A stretch of 27,221 nucleotides of DNA, taken from NCBI GenBank assembly GCA_002369325.1, contig DFDU01000056.1:1-27221 (forward strand), given 5' to 3'. The stretch comes from Lachnospiraceae bacterium UBA3820 (GTDB taxonomy: Bacteria > Bacillota > Clostridia > Lachnospirales > Lachnospiraceae). The notes under the pieces were generated by a model. It saw only the letters and a program-made list of their open reading frames with translations. It was not told the origin of the DNA and ran no database searches. The position numbers were made by a program, and so were the translations under genes. Of this stretch, positions 15,140 through 23,626 are shown piece by piece; the first letter of the stretch is position 1; every line of letters starts with the position of its first letter.

Positions 15140-15787
15140 CTACTCATTCTCATTAGCCTTGGAAAAGCCGTTAAACAGATACAAGCCAAGAACCGCATTA
15201 AAGCCGACTGCCGCAAATACACTGAATCTTTCAACTATTCCGAAATAGTCAGGAGGTACTGCCGCTGTACCTATAGCACCGACAAACATCATAATAAGTG
15301 CAACCGCCGCCCATATACCTATGCCTTTTACTCTCTTATCCCTACAACCGGCAATTATAAGAATAATAAGTGAAACAATTGATAAAAGAACAACCGCTGC
15401 CGTAACAACCATATGCATTACATCCTGAAAGGAATCTATTTCTTTTCCGCTGTCCGAAAGCGGGAACATTTTATATCCGACATCAGATATAAGATTCATG
15501 ATTGCAAACATATAAATTCCAATACGGAATAGTTTTGTTGAAATCATTTTTTCAGAAACAAATATCGCAACACATGTTATACATATCATACCGCCGATAC
15601 CGTAAAATGCCGAAATCTGACTCCAGAGCATCCTTGAAGGTGCATCCTCAGCCGACAAATCACTGACAGCCTGCTTAATCCAATCATATCCCGGATATGC
15701 CAAAGGCGAAAAAATCACTGCAGCCGCATATGAAATAAGCGCTAAAATTCCTGCCAGACCGATAAAGTTAATCAATTTTCTTTTCAT
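15140..15787 (-). CDS. DUF998-type membrane protein
   Basis: An integral membrane protein of 215 residues with six predicted membrane helices and the pattern of the DUF998 family: a first helix (FIGLAGILALISYAAAVIF), then a loop with SPLAYPGYDWIKQAVSDLSA, a motif well kept in that family. Its biochemical role is unknown. The start at 15787 was chosen because AGGAGG lies nine bases upstream; an in-frame ATG 45 bases further up has no comparable site and lies inside tetR. It overlaps the end of the tetR gene by 20 bases, so the two are translationally linked and DUF998 is the likely target of that regulator. Confidence 0.85.
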   Translation of the reverse strand: MKRKLINFIGLAGILALISYAAAVIFSPLAYPGYDWIKQAVSDLSAEDAPSRMLWSQISAFYGIGGMICITCVAIFVSEKMISTKLFRIGIYMFAIMNLISDVGYKMFPLSDSGKEIDSFQDVMHMVVTAAVVLLSIVSLIILIIAGCRDKRVKGIGIWAAVALIMMFVGAIGTAAVPPDYFGIVERFSVFAAVGFNAVLGLYLFNGFSKANENE

Positions 15788-16400
15788 TTCCCTTTTCCTC
15801 CTTTTTCTTACCATATATCCTGCAAAACTCATCTATATAATTACTCATCATTTGATTGTCGACATCTTTTCCGGCATATTTCAAATCAAATTCATAATCA
15901 AGAATGGAATGAACTCCCATCGCAAACGATAATGCCGCTGTATCAACATCATAAAAATCAGCAATACCCTTAACCTGTAATGCATAAAAAATTGCCTTTG
16001 TAGCATTTATCATAGTTTTTGTTTCCATAACCATAATATCTGCCGCTGTGCTGTTAATTGACCTCTCAGACATGATAATCTTATAAAACATATACATATG
16101 TGGATCGCTGACCATCTTTCTATAGGAACCTACCGTTCCCTTCAGGAAATCCCTTAGTGACAACTTATCCGAAATAATGTCATAGTCAATTTTACCCGCA
16201 TCGGTCTTTTCCCGTGACGCTTTTCTTATTACCTCATACATCTCTTTAACTATCTCATCTCTTGATGAAAAATGATTATATAGTGAGGCTTTTGTTATCC
16301 CGACTTTATCGGCAATCTGCTGCATCGAAACAGTTCCAAGTCCGTTTTCGGCAGCAAGCTTTAGCGTTGCCATTACTATTTCTTCTTTTCTGTTATTCAT
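15768..16400 (-). CDS. TetR-family transcriptional regulator
   Basis: A 210-residue repressor. The N-terminal helix-turn-helix (about 5-55) reads IVMATLKLAAENGLGTVSM, QQIADKVGITKASLYNHF and SSRDEIVKEMYEVI, the classic TetR pattern. The C-terminal helical part (about 70-195) is the ligand/dimer domain and gives no ligand clue; it ends in a Lys/Glu-rich tail. GGAG lies eight bases before ATG. DUF998 overlaps its end, giving a regulator-membrane protein operon. A 7+7-base palindrome sits inside its own promoter, so it very probably represses itself and DUF998. Confidence 0.93.
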   Translation of the reverse strand: MNNRKEEIVMATLKLAAENGLGTVSMQQIADKVGITKASLYNHFSSRDEIVKEMYEVIRKASREKTDAGKIDYDIISDKLSLRDFLKGTVGSYRKMVSDPHMYMFYKIIMSERSINSTAADIMVMETKTMINATKAIFYALQVKGIADFYDVDTAALSFAMGVHSILDYEFDLKYAGKDVDNQMMSNYIDEFCRIYGKKKEEKGNEKKID

Positions 16401-16497
16401 AATTTTACTCCATTCTTTATTACCGGCAATTTATGACAATCACTGCCATATATCAATATTTTACTTTCTTTTAAACTAATTATACTATCTGTTTGTG

Positions 16498-16526
16498 ATA
16501 TTACTACCGTTCGGTAGTTTTGTCAA
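16498..16526 (-). promoter_or_regulatory. tetR promoter with an operator in the spacer
   Basis: On the minus strand a consensus -35 TTGACA (16526-16521) and -10 TAATAT (16503-16498) are separated by exactly 17 bases. The spacer is largely the palindrome ACTACCG-AA-CGGTAGT (16518-16503). A dimer bound there would block RNA polymerase directly. Confidence 0.8.
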
Positions 16527-16601
16527 GACACAATTAAGCATATAATCACAAATCCCTTATTTATAACACTACTGTAAGTTCCGGACTTTTAGAATTTATT
16601 G

Positions 16602-16634
16602 AAAAAAAAGAAGGTAATAATAATTACCTTCTTT
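16602..16634 (-). terminator. Intrinsic terminator of the M6 protease gene
   Basis: AAAGAAGGTAAT (16607-16618) pairs with ATTACCTTCTTT (16623-16634) around a 4-base loop. On the minus strand the stem is followed by a run of T from the A run at 16602-16609. It starts 20 bases past the protease stop codon. Confidence 0.9.
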
Positions 16635-16653
16635 CAAATAAATTGATATTATA

Positions 16654-19299
16654 TTACTGTTTTGTAATTTTTATAACAGCCTTTGCATCCTTTCCGCTTC
16701 CCGAAATACTCTCAACCTTAATCGAGTATCCAAAATCTTCTCCGTTGTCAAACTTATCATCCTTGAAGAATTCACCGTATTTTTGAACCGTAAATTCATC
16801 GCCTGCCTTGAAAAAGTCTTCAGCCGTAATATTTGCTCTGTCAGTTTTCTCGGGATTTGTAAATGTATTTGTTCCCCCGGCCTGAATAAGCTCAAGATTA
16901 TAATATCCTGTTTCCTTAAAGTCATTTGCATAATGTATTGTTCCAATCGGACAAGGTGTCATATCCGGATAATCATTTGATACAAAATCACGATATTCCA
17001 TACGTGCATCCACATGATAAATTCTTACACCGTTTACATCCCCGATTCCGTAATTTTCCGCATCATACTGATTTACGCCTGTCGGAGTAAACAGATCAAC
17101 AAGCATATACTCTGAGAATGGATTTGACATATCGTCGCCGGCTGCCGGAATAACTATCGAATCACCCGTTTCGGCAAAGGAGCCTATTTCGATTTCAACA
17201 GATTCTCCTGATTTTAAGCCGCTTACCATTTGAGGACTAATCCATCCTACCGAATATTTTGAATACGGATTCCAGTCACCGAAGCTTCCGGACTGCATGT
17301 CATATCCTCCTACCGCATCACGTCCGCTGTAGGTAACATCATAATAATCAATAAGTCCAAGACCGTGACTGAACTCATGAATCAGCGTATTGTCCTCAAA
17401 ATGACTTGAATTCATGTTTACATAGCCATTAACCCCCGGCATGGAAGAATCGCCTGCAAGTTCGTTTCCATATGTTGTACGGTAATAGTAGGCTCCACCG
17501 AAGGATATGATTGTGAATCCATCTTCGCCCGACATATCACCGGCATTAAGAAATACAATCATATCAAAATATCCGTTATTATCAAGATCAAATTCCGACC
17601 AGTCTTTATCAGGATAGGTTTCGGAAAGCCATGTCCGGACTTCATTAATGAAGTTTTTATCAATATTATTTTTTTTGTATTCCGAAAAATCATAAGGAGC
17701 CTGATACCAGTCGGTCATATATGAAACAATATTAAATTTTCCATATGAAGCGATGTCAAAATATTGGCTTAAGGAAAAACGCTTATCAGTAAGATTGTCT
17801 GAATAATCTTTCACTTTTCCGCTATCATCCTTAACACGTCCGAGATTATTTCTGAATAATTCCAGTTCTTTATCGGTTGCGTTTTGCGGCTCATCCTTCC
17901 ATGCGATTGGAACAACAAGTATATTTAAATCACCTACAGCACTTGGAAATGCATATGGCACAAGGTCATGCATTGTATCAGCTGTATTAAAGGTTCTCAA
18001 AACATAAAGAGGAACATCATATTCCTTATTTCCCAAAGAAACTGTCAATGTATCACCCGGTTTAAGCCTGGCATTTTCCATGTCCAATTTATTTCCGCTT
18101 GAATCCTTAAGTCCTTTAACCTCATAATATCCGCCTTCCGTAGCATATGCACAGAATTGATTTGGATCCCATTTTTTCATATTTTCATATGTTGCTCTCA
18201 TTTCAGGATGATCAAGTTCCGGAATTGCAAATAATCTGAAATCAAAAATGCCATTATACGGATCAAAACGTTCTTTTTCCGGATCATAGTGCTCTCCCTC
18301 AATATATGCACCATAATCATATTCTGAAAGGAATAACTCCCTAAAAGGTGTACATCCTGAACTTGCTTCGTATTTTATACGAAACTCCGAAACCACCATA
18401 TCATCTACATTTTCTCCGTCATCCAAAGCATGATTCATATCATTGCTGCCTATACCTATAAAGTTTGGCTGAAGATTGGAAAACTCACATAAATGTGAAT
18501 CGTCATTTACCATATCACTGGCACAAACGCCAAATCCACCTGTATAAATCATACCGTCAAGATTTTCAGGGTGTGGATCCATATTAACATTGTAGCCGCC
18601 AAACCAGGTTATCCAATTATTGGCGTTGCCCGAATCACTCACATATACTCCCAAACCGTATATTCGTCCTATGCTGTCTAAAGATACGAGCCTTGCCTGT
18701 TTATGTAATATAATACCTTCCTCAGTTACATCCGTATCTATTCCGCAAAATCTGACAGGTTTTCCATCCGGTCCGGTTGCCGAAAAATATGTCATTCCGT
18801 CACTGCCCTTTTGCACACTGCTCATATCAATATTTGAAACAACCTCCCACTCAGGGAAATCTGCAATCATCTCTTCAGCAATCGATTTATATTCTAAACC
18901 AAGAGTAGCTGCAAATTTATCCGGCAGCTGCTTTCCGCCATAATATTCGGATTCCATAATCTCACCCATGGTTCCGTCTTCGAAAACAGGTGCTACCTGA
19001 ATTGAATAGCCTTTTTCAAGCTGAAAGCTGGTTTCGGTTATTACTTTCGTATAATCCAAAACCGGGCAGCCATCCCAATATACAACATCTACATTATATT
19101 TTTTTGCACCCTCTATGCTTTTCCATTCGGCCAGACCATCATCATTTATCCTGATGACACCTTCACCTATTATATCTTCCGTGGTTACATTTTCTGTCTT
19201 CTCTTCCTCAGCTTTTTGCTTTTCCTTGCATCCGGAAAACAAAGACATTGTAAGAAAAATCATTAAAAATAAACATATAACTCTTTTTATAGATTTCAT
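16654..19299 (-). CDS. Secreted M6-type metalloprotease lipoprotein
   Basis: The 881-residue protein has a signal peptide with lipobox-like SLFSGC (Cys24 would be lipid-anchored), then an acidic linker. Residues about 46-115 look like a fibronectin-III-type fold (GLAEWKSIEGAKKYNVDV, FQLEKGYSIQVAPVFEDG). The protease domain begins near 455 (LNILVVPIAW) and contains the zinc site HEFSHGLGLIDYYD, with His641, Glu642, His645 and Asp651, followed by GGYDMQSGSF, as in the immune-inhibitor-A (M6) family. A calcium-loop-like DLDNNGYFD lies at 571-579. It should act outside the membrane on an unknown protein substrate. GAGGGG lies just before ATG. The HMA gene is 74 bases upstream with no strong promoter between, so they may be cotranscribed. 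Confidence 0.9.
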   Translation of the reverse strand: MKSIKRVICLFLMIFLTMSLFSGCKEKQKAEEEKTENVTTEDIIGEGVIRINDDGLAEWKSIEGAKKYNVDVVYWDGCPVLDYTKVITETSFQLEKGYSIQVAPVFEDGTMGEIMESEYYGGKQLPDKFAATLGLEYKSIAEEMIADFPEWEVVSNIDMSSVQKGSDGMTYFSATGPDGKPVRFCGIDTDVTEEGIILHKQARLVSLDSIGRIYGLGVYVSDSGNANNWITWFGGYNVNMDPHPENLDGMIYTGGFGVCASDMVNDDSHLCEFSNLQPNFIGIGSNDMNHALDDGENVDDMVVSEFRIKYEASSGCTPFRELFLSEYDYGAYIEGEHYDPEKERFDPYNGIFDFRLFAIPELDHPEMRATYENMKKWDPNQFCAYATEGGYYEVKGLKDSSGNKLDMENARLKPGDTLTVSLGNKEYDVPLYVLRTFNTADTMHDLVPYAFPSAVGDLNILVVPIAWKDEPQNATDKELELFRNNLGRVKDDSGKVKDYSDNLTDKRFSLSQYFDIASYGKFNIVSYMTDWYQAPYDFSEYKKNNIDKNFINEVRTWLSETYPDKDWSEFDLDNNGYFDMIVFLNAGDMSGEDGFTIISFGGAYYYRTTYGNELAGDSSMPGVNGYVNMNSSHFEDNTLIHEFSHGLGLIDYYDVTYSGRDAVGGYDMQSGSFGDWNPYSKYSVGWISPQMVSGLKSGESVEIEIGSFAETGDSIVIPAAGDDMSNPFSEYMLVDLFTPTGVNQYDAENYGIGDVNGVRIYHVDARMEYRDFVSNDYPDMTPCPIGTIHYANDFKETGYYNLELIQAGGTNTFTNPEKTDRANITAEDFFKAGDEFTVQKYGEFFKDDKFDNGEDFGYSIKVESISGSGKDAKAVIKITKQ

Positions 19300-19373
19300 T
19301 TTTCCCCTCTACGCACATGAATTTTATTAAAAAGCTCTTATAATGTTACCTGCCCAAAGCAGAATTGTAAAGA

Positions 19374-19625
19374 TTATTTTCTAAACAGTCCCTTTTTCTC
19401 ATATGGTTCACTTTCCATAGAAACAAATGTATATCCCGTTTCTTCTATGGCAGCCTTAAGTTTATCACTGTCCGGTTCTTCCGCAGAAATAAAGCTTGCA
19501 CATGCATCTTTATGCGATGCGGATACCTTTTTTGCATCCGGTATAGCCTTTCTTATTGTTTCGCAGATATGTTCCTCGCACATTTTACACATCATTCCTT
19601 CAATTTTTACAGTTGTCTTAATCAT
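19374..19625 (-). CDS. Heavy-metal-associated (HMA) domain protein
   Basis: An 83-residue cytoplasmic protein resembling copper chaperones and the metal-binding domains of P-type ATPases. The loop GMMCKMCEEHI has the CxxC pair Cys13 and Cys16, and the beta-alpha-beta-beta-alpha-beta pattern fits (TVKIEGMMC, ICETIRKAIPDAKKV, ACASFI, KLKAAIEETGYTFVSM). A charged tail, YEKKGLFRK, extends past the domain. The extra Cys42 and the His residues at 19 and 38 are not family hallmarks. AGGAGG lies eight bases before ATG. No transporter ATPase or copper regulator is nearby, so its metal partner is elsewhere. CxxC alone does not identify the metal. Confidence 0.88.
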   Translation of the reverse strand: MIKTTVKIEGMMCKMCEEHICETIRKAIPDAKKVSASHKDACASFISAEEPDSDKLKAAIEETGYTFVSMESEPYEKKGLFRK

Positions 19626-19679
19626 ATCTTAATCCTCCTATTCATATTCAAAATGCATAATACTATAGCTAACGCAAAG

Positions 19680-19706
19680 GCGTAGCAGCCAATACAACTG
19701 CTACGC
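19680..19706 (-). terminator. Hairpin after the wall-protein gene
   Basis: GCGTAGCAG (19680-19688) and CTGCTACGC (19698-19706) are exact reverse complements around nine bases. On the minus strand it lies 65 bases past the wall-protein stop, but the T run behind it is short. On the plus strand it is followed by TAAAAAAG. It may serve as the terminator of the wall-protein gene. Confidence 0.5.
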
Positions 19707-19709
19707 TAA

Positions 19710-19737
19710 AAAAGTCTAACTTTTTGGGGTCACCTCA
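19710..19737 (-). mobile_element. Solitary IS3-family-like terminal repeat
   Basis: On the minus strand the block begins TGAGGTGACCCC and goes on as AAAAAGTTAGACTTTT. This closely resembles the terminal inverted repeats of IS3-family elements of the IS150 group (TG..TGACCCC.AAAAGTTAGAC). No transposase frame, and no second copy of the end, was seen in the window. It is most likely an IS remnant. The call rests on remembered consensus, not a database search. Confidence 0.4.
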
Positions 19738-19770
19738 GACATAGAGTGCTATTTTTTAACAACTAAAAAA

Positions 19771-22700
19771 CTATTCTTCTTTTTTATAAATAAGCATGAG
19801 AATCCATGCAGCACATGAAGCAAGTAATAAACAAAAGACAACACTCAATTCTAAACCTGAATCGCCTGTAGCCGGTGATTTGTCTTTTATCGAAGTAGTT
19901 TTTTCGTTAACAGATGGTTTATCTGTTATAACCGTTACCGGTTTTTGTTCCGATCCGGTAGTATCCTTATCTGTCAATTTATCAATAAATGATCCAGCAG
20001 TATCTTTGTCTGTCAATTCATCAATAACCGCATATTGACTGAAGTGGTCAGTCCAAACCACTGCAAACTTCCTAAGGATTTCTCCCGCTCCCGGAACATA
20101 ATCTTTATCAACTATTTTTACAAAATTACCATTACCGTCGTAGACCTGATATTCAATTCTTTCATTATAATCGGTATCTTGCCCGGTATTAATTCTTAGT
20201 ACCTGTAACTCTTCATCATCCCAGTCATCATCGGAATTACTAAAATCATCCGGAATTTCCATTAATAAACGAACTTTTCCCGGTAACTGTCCCTGTATTT
20301 CCGTACCGTCTACTTTAAATCCGACATTAGCTTTATATGCTTTTTCAACGCGAATACTTCCATCAAATTCCGCACCTAAATCACTTGTAATACCGCTTGT
20401 TACAATTGAAATCGTATGACCTTCATATACTTGCATAGGATCTTGTAATAATATTTCTATCTTTTTATCTTCTCCGCCAATCACAAGAGATCCGGTCATT
20501 TTTGCCGAAACAGTATTAACACCGGTAATAAACTTACCGTCCGGGTACTTATTCGGTGATGTATTATCTAAAGCATATGATTTAGTTTCACTTACATCTT
20601 CGCAATATGGACACTTCTTTTGTTTTATACCAAGTATATCCGCCGTTGCTTCTTGGGTAACAACTTCCTGATAGACATGTCCCAATGCTTCTGCATCTAC
20701 CGTTTTTTTCCTCTTGTCAGCATCAGAATCTTTACAAAATGCTTCATTTTCAAATGTTGCTGTGTAAGTAGTCGTTCCCGCTTTTGCACAGGTTGCTGTT
20801 GTTACTTTAGATATATCGGTAGTTGTTTCTGTTTCCGTTTCGGTACATCCGGCGCTTAGGCATGATCTTGTTGCCGTACATTTACTATAATCATCTGACC
20901 ATGTATATGTTGCTTCACTCCAGATATGATTATCATCCAACACCTCTATGGCCGCATACTGACTGAAGTGATCTGTCCAAACTGCAGCAAACTTTCTTAA
21001 AGACTCACCGTCCTTCGGAACATAATCCTTATCAACCGTTTTTATAAAATTACTCTCGGCATCATATACTTGATATTCTATTCTTTCAACGTAAAATGTA
21101 TCTTCTCCGATATTGATTCTTTGTACATTTATATTATCATCATCCCAGTTGTCTGCAGAATTATTGTAATCATCCGGAATTTCTAATAATAAACGTACTT
21201 TTCCGGGTAATTGCCCATGTGTTTCCACACCGTCTGTTTTTAATACCAAATCAGCTTTATATGCTTTATGTACACTAAGGTTCCCATCATATTCTTCACC
21301 CAAATCATTTGTTATACTATTTATAGCAAGTGAAATTGTATGGCCTTCAAAAACACCCAATGGATCTTGTAATAATACATTTATTGTTTTGTTTTTCGAA
21401 CCAACGGAAAGCGTTCCCGTTGCATTTGCAGAAATCGTATCACCATCGGTAATGAATTTACCGTCCGGGTACTTATTCGGCGAAGTAGAATCCGATACAT
21501 ATAGAGTCGTTTCGCTTACTTCATAACAACGTGAACATTTTCTTTGTTTTACACCCAACATATCTGCCGTTGCCGCCTGCGTAATAACATCTTGAAAATC
21601 ATGTCCAAGTGGGCTAACGGCTACTGATTTTTGACGTTCTTCACACAAATTAAAATCGTCGTTAGTAAATGTCGCCGTGTAGGTCACAATTCCCGCCTCA
21701 GTACAGGTTGCTGTTGTTTCTGCCAATGTTTCAACTGTTTCTGATTGTATTTCATTACATCCTGATCTTTGACATTTCCTTTTTGCCGTACATTCGCTAT
21801 AATCTGACGACCATTCACACTGCGTATCTCCCCAATTGTGTCCGAGAGCGTCTCCTGTCTCTACATTCACTTTCGTTTGTTCATTAAAACCGGGCTTAGT
21901 AAAAACTGCAGTATATTTTGTTTTTTCTGCTTCGGTACAGGTTGCAGCGGTAACATCACTTCCTGTATCTACCGTCTCATAAATTTCTTTTCCGCATACA
22001 GTACAGGTATGACGTGCGGTACATGTACTGTTATCATTTGACCAGGTATATGTCGCACTCCCCCAGGTATGGTTTTCTTTTGTTGATTCTTCATTACATC
22101 TTCGACATACTATCCAGTGTTTATTATTATCACTTGAATACTCTGCTCCATAATAATCATGTCCCAGCGAAGGTATTGTTTCCGCCTCTTGTGTCGTTTC
22201 TGTAGTTTTGTCAGCCTTTAAATATTTCTTACAATCCAGACAATAGTAATACTTGTTATTTCCGGCTTCCGTACAATTGGCATGATGTGCCGCTATTTCT
22301 GACGTATTTTCATGAGGACAAGATGTAACATTAACAATACAGCTATCGGAATAATCTGTTCCATCTATGCTTACGGTAATAATTGACGTTCCGATACCAA
22401 CCGCTGTTACTGTTCCGTCATCTTTTACCGTAGCACAAGAGCCATTACTACTATCCCAAAGGAGAGTACCTGTTGCACCTGCCGGATTTATTTCGGCTGT
22501 CAGTTTTTGAGTTTTTCCTTCTGTCAATTGAATCTCGTGATTGTTTAACAAAACCCCGGTAGGAAAAACAGGTGGTGCGGTGATTGTGGTTGTTGCATCT
22601 GTTAAATTCAACGCAAAAACGTCTTCCGGTGAAGAAGACCTTGCCAGCTTTGTTCTTACATTAGATCCTTCATTTTCAATAAATCCTACAGTTAAATCAC

Positions 22701-23121
22701 CTGATGCATCATCGTTAACCGTACAACTAAAAGTCATCAGTTCTGTATCATTCGTACTTGAAAACGATTCGTCTACATTACTTCCGCAATTAACAACCGT
22801 AAGCATTTTTGATTCTCTATCATAGTTTATGGAACCAGTATCGGTATTAAGAATATTTGCCAAACTGTTTTTCAGATTATTCTCATTAAGGCCCTCATAG
22901 TTTAAGCCTTCCGGAATACTAAGCATAATCTGTAAAGCACTTAAATTTTGAACTGGTCCCATCTTAACAGTATATTTAATCATATCTCCCGGACGGGCTT
23001 CTGATTTATCAGCCTCAATTGTAAGCGTCACAGGTTCATCCGCAACGCAAATATTTGTCGGCATCAAACTCATTATCAACCCCAAAACCAATAATAATGA
23101 TACTACTCTTTTTCTCATCAT
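19771..23121 (-). CDS. Sortase-type surface protein: cohesin-like, bacterial Ig, Cys-rich repeats
   Basis: A wall protein of about 1,116 residues. The signal peptide (basic MRKR, hydrophobic VVSLLLVLGLIMSLM) ends near residue 30. Residues about 32-183 resemble a cohesin domain (IEADKSEARPGDMIKYTVKM, FSCTVNDDASGDLTVGF); 188-267 is a BIG2-type Ig domain (FPTGVLLNNHEIQLTEGKTQ, TVTAVGIGTSIITVS). From 270 come Cys-rich modules with paired CxxC or CxxxxC and W-S-x-D-x-S-x-C-T-A. A 308-residue unit is then duplicated. The C-terminus is SPATG, a hydrophobic stretch (VVFCLLLASCAAWILMLIY) and KKEE, a sortase cell-wall signal of the xPxTG kind. The first ATG (23127) abuts GGAAG, so the ATG at 23121, six bases away, is the likelier start. 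It is an adhesin or scaffold candidate; the ligand is unknown. Confidence 0.85.
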   Translation of the reverse strand: MMRKRVVSLLLVLGLIMSLMPTNICVADEPVTLTIEADKSEARPGDMIKYTVKMGPVQNLSALQIMLSIPEGLNYEGLNENNLKNSLANILNTDTGSINYDRESKMLTVVNCGSNVDESFSSTNDTELMTFSCTVNDDASGDLTVGFIENEGSNVRTKLARSSSPEDVFALNLTDATTTITAPPVFPTGVLLNNHEIQLTEGKTQKLTAEINPAGATGTLLWDSSNGSCATVKDDGTVTAVGIGTSIITVSIDGTDYSDSCIVNVTSCPHENTSEIAAHHANCTEAGNNKYYYCLDCKKYLKADKTTETTQEAETIPSLGHDYYGAEYSSDNNKHWIVCRRCNEESTKENHTWGSATYTWSNDNSTCTARHTCTVCGKEIYETVDTGSDVTAATCTEAEKTKYTAVFTKPGFNEQTKVNVETGDALGHNWGDTQCEWSSDYSECTAKRKCQRSGCNEIQSETVETLAETTATCTEAGIVTYTATFTNDDFNLCEERQKSVAVSPLGHDFQDVITQAATADMLGVKQRKCSRCYEVSETTLYVSDSTSPNKYPDGKFITDGDTISANATGTLSVGSKNKTINVLLQDPLGVFEGHTISLAINSITNDLGEEYDGNLSVHKAYKADLVLKTDGVETHGQLPGKVRLLLEIPDDYNNSADNWDDDNINVQRINIGEDTFYVERIEYQVYDAESNFIKTVDKDYVPKDGESLRKFAAVWTDHFSQYAAIEVLDDNHIWSEATYTWSDDYSKCTATRSCLSAGCTETETETTTDISKVTTATCAKAGTTTYTATFENEAFCKDSDADKRKKTVDAEALGHVYQEVVTQEATADILGIKQKKCPYCEDVSETKSYALDNTSPNKYPDGKFITGVNTVSAKMTGSLVIGGEDKKIEILLQDPMQVYEGHTISIVTSGITSDLGAEFDGSIRVEKAYKANVGFKVDGTEIQGQLPGKVRLLMEIPDDFSNSDDDWDDEELQVLRINTGQDTDYNERIEYQVYDGNGNFVKIVDKDYVPGAGEILRKFAVVWTDHFSQYAVIDELTDKDTAGSFIDKLTDKDTTGSEQKPVTVITDKPSVNEKTTSIKDKSPATGDSGLELSVVFCLLLASCAAWILMLIYKKEE
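20030..21840 (-). repeat. 924-base tandem duplication inside the wall protein
   Basis: The phrase ACCGTCCGGGTACTTATTCGG occurs at 20536 and again at 21460, exactly 924 bases (308 codons) apart. The two copies align throughout the Cys-rich module, the SPNKYPDGKFIT segment, HGQLPGKVRLLLEIPDD or its variant QGQLPGKVRLLMEIPDD, and VWTDHFSQYA. The copies have diverged at many positions, so the duplication is not recent. Boundaries are approximate. Confidence 0.85.
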
Positions 23122-23194
23122 TTTCATCTTCCTTTCATATAGTTTTTCCTATAGCCAAACCTTCCCACAACATTAAACTATAACATTTTTCGCT

Positions 23195-23223
23195 ATTATA
23201 CCACAGCCAAATTTAATATACAA
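23195..23223 (-). promoter_or_regulatory. Promoter of the wall-protein gene
   Basis: On the minus strand TTGTAT (23223-23218), a 17-base spacer and a perfect TATAAT (23200-23195) with the extended -10 TG. It lies about 70 bases before the start codon, leaving a leader with GGAAG near its end. Confidence 0.75.
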
Positions 23224-23326
23224 CGCAATAAATCGGGCATATTACATCTTATTGTACAGTTAAATAAATCTTACTTTTGGATTGACGTAAAAAATATACT
23301 AATAATAATTTCATGCGAAGCATGGT

Positions 23327-23610
23327 GGTCAGATGGTGGTATGGCTGTCTGAAAATCAAAAGTGAAACAAGTGCGAAGGTATATATAGGTCTTTAAAAGG
23401 ACCGTTTAAAAACGCGAGCACTTTAAGGTAATGAAAAAAGGAAGCGAAACATTTACGTTTACGTATAAATGTTTCGCTTTATTTTTTGAATTAGCTTATT
23501 AGTACTCCTGCGTTTTTAACCGAGTGAGAACGTGTCCTGTAAAGACCTTATATATACCGAGCACTGCCACACTATGTAAATTCAGACAGCCATACCAATT
23601 CCATCTGACC
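23327..23610. repeat. 284-base imperfect palindrome downstream of prmA
   Basis: GGTCAGATGG (23327-23336) followed by TGGTATGGCTGTCTGAA (to 23353) is mirrored by 23581-23610 with a 3-base insertion. Further in, GGTATATATA and GGTCTTTA, then GTTTAAAAACGC, are mirrored in the right half with small indels. The core AAGCGAAACATTTA (23442-23455) is an exact inverted match to 23466-23479. The 499-base gap between prmA and the wall-protein gene holds only this element and the wall-protein promoter; no coding frame was recognised. Confidence 0.85.
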
Positions 23611-23626
23611 GCCCCATTCTCGCCCT

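Noticed and set aside
22541..22825. Plus-strand open frame of 94 codons inside the wall-protein gene
   Set aside because: It lies antisense to a well-supported coding frame with clear domains and shows no ribosome site or family resemblance.
23128..23326. Riboswitch or T-box leader before the wall-protein gene
   Set aside because: The leader between the promoter and start codon is only about 70 bases, with no recognisable conserved aptamer or T-box sequence.
23440..23482. Simple terminator of prmA
   Set aside because: The inner 14-base stem alone looks like one, but it is the core of a 284-base palindrome and lies about 150 bases past the prmA stop, so a plain terminator does not explain it.
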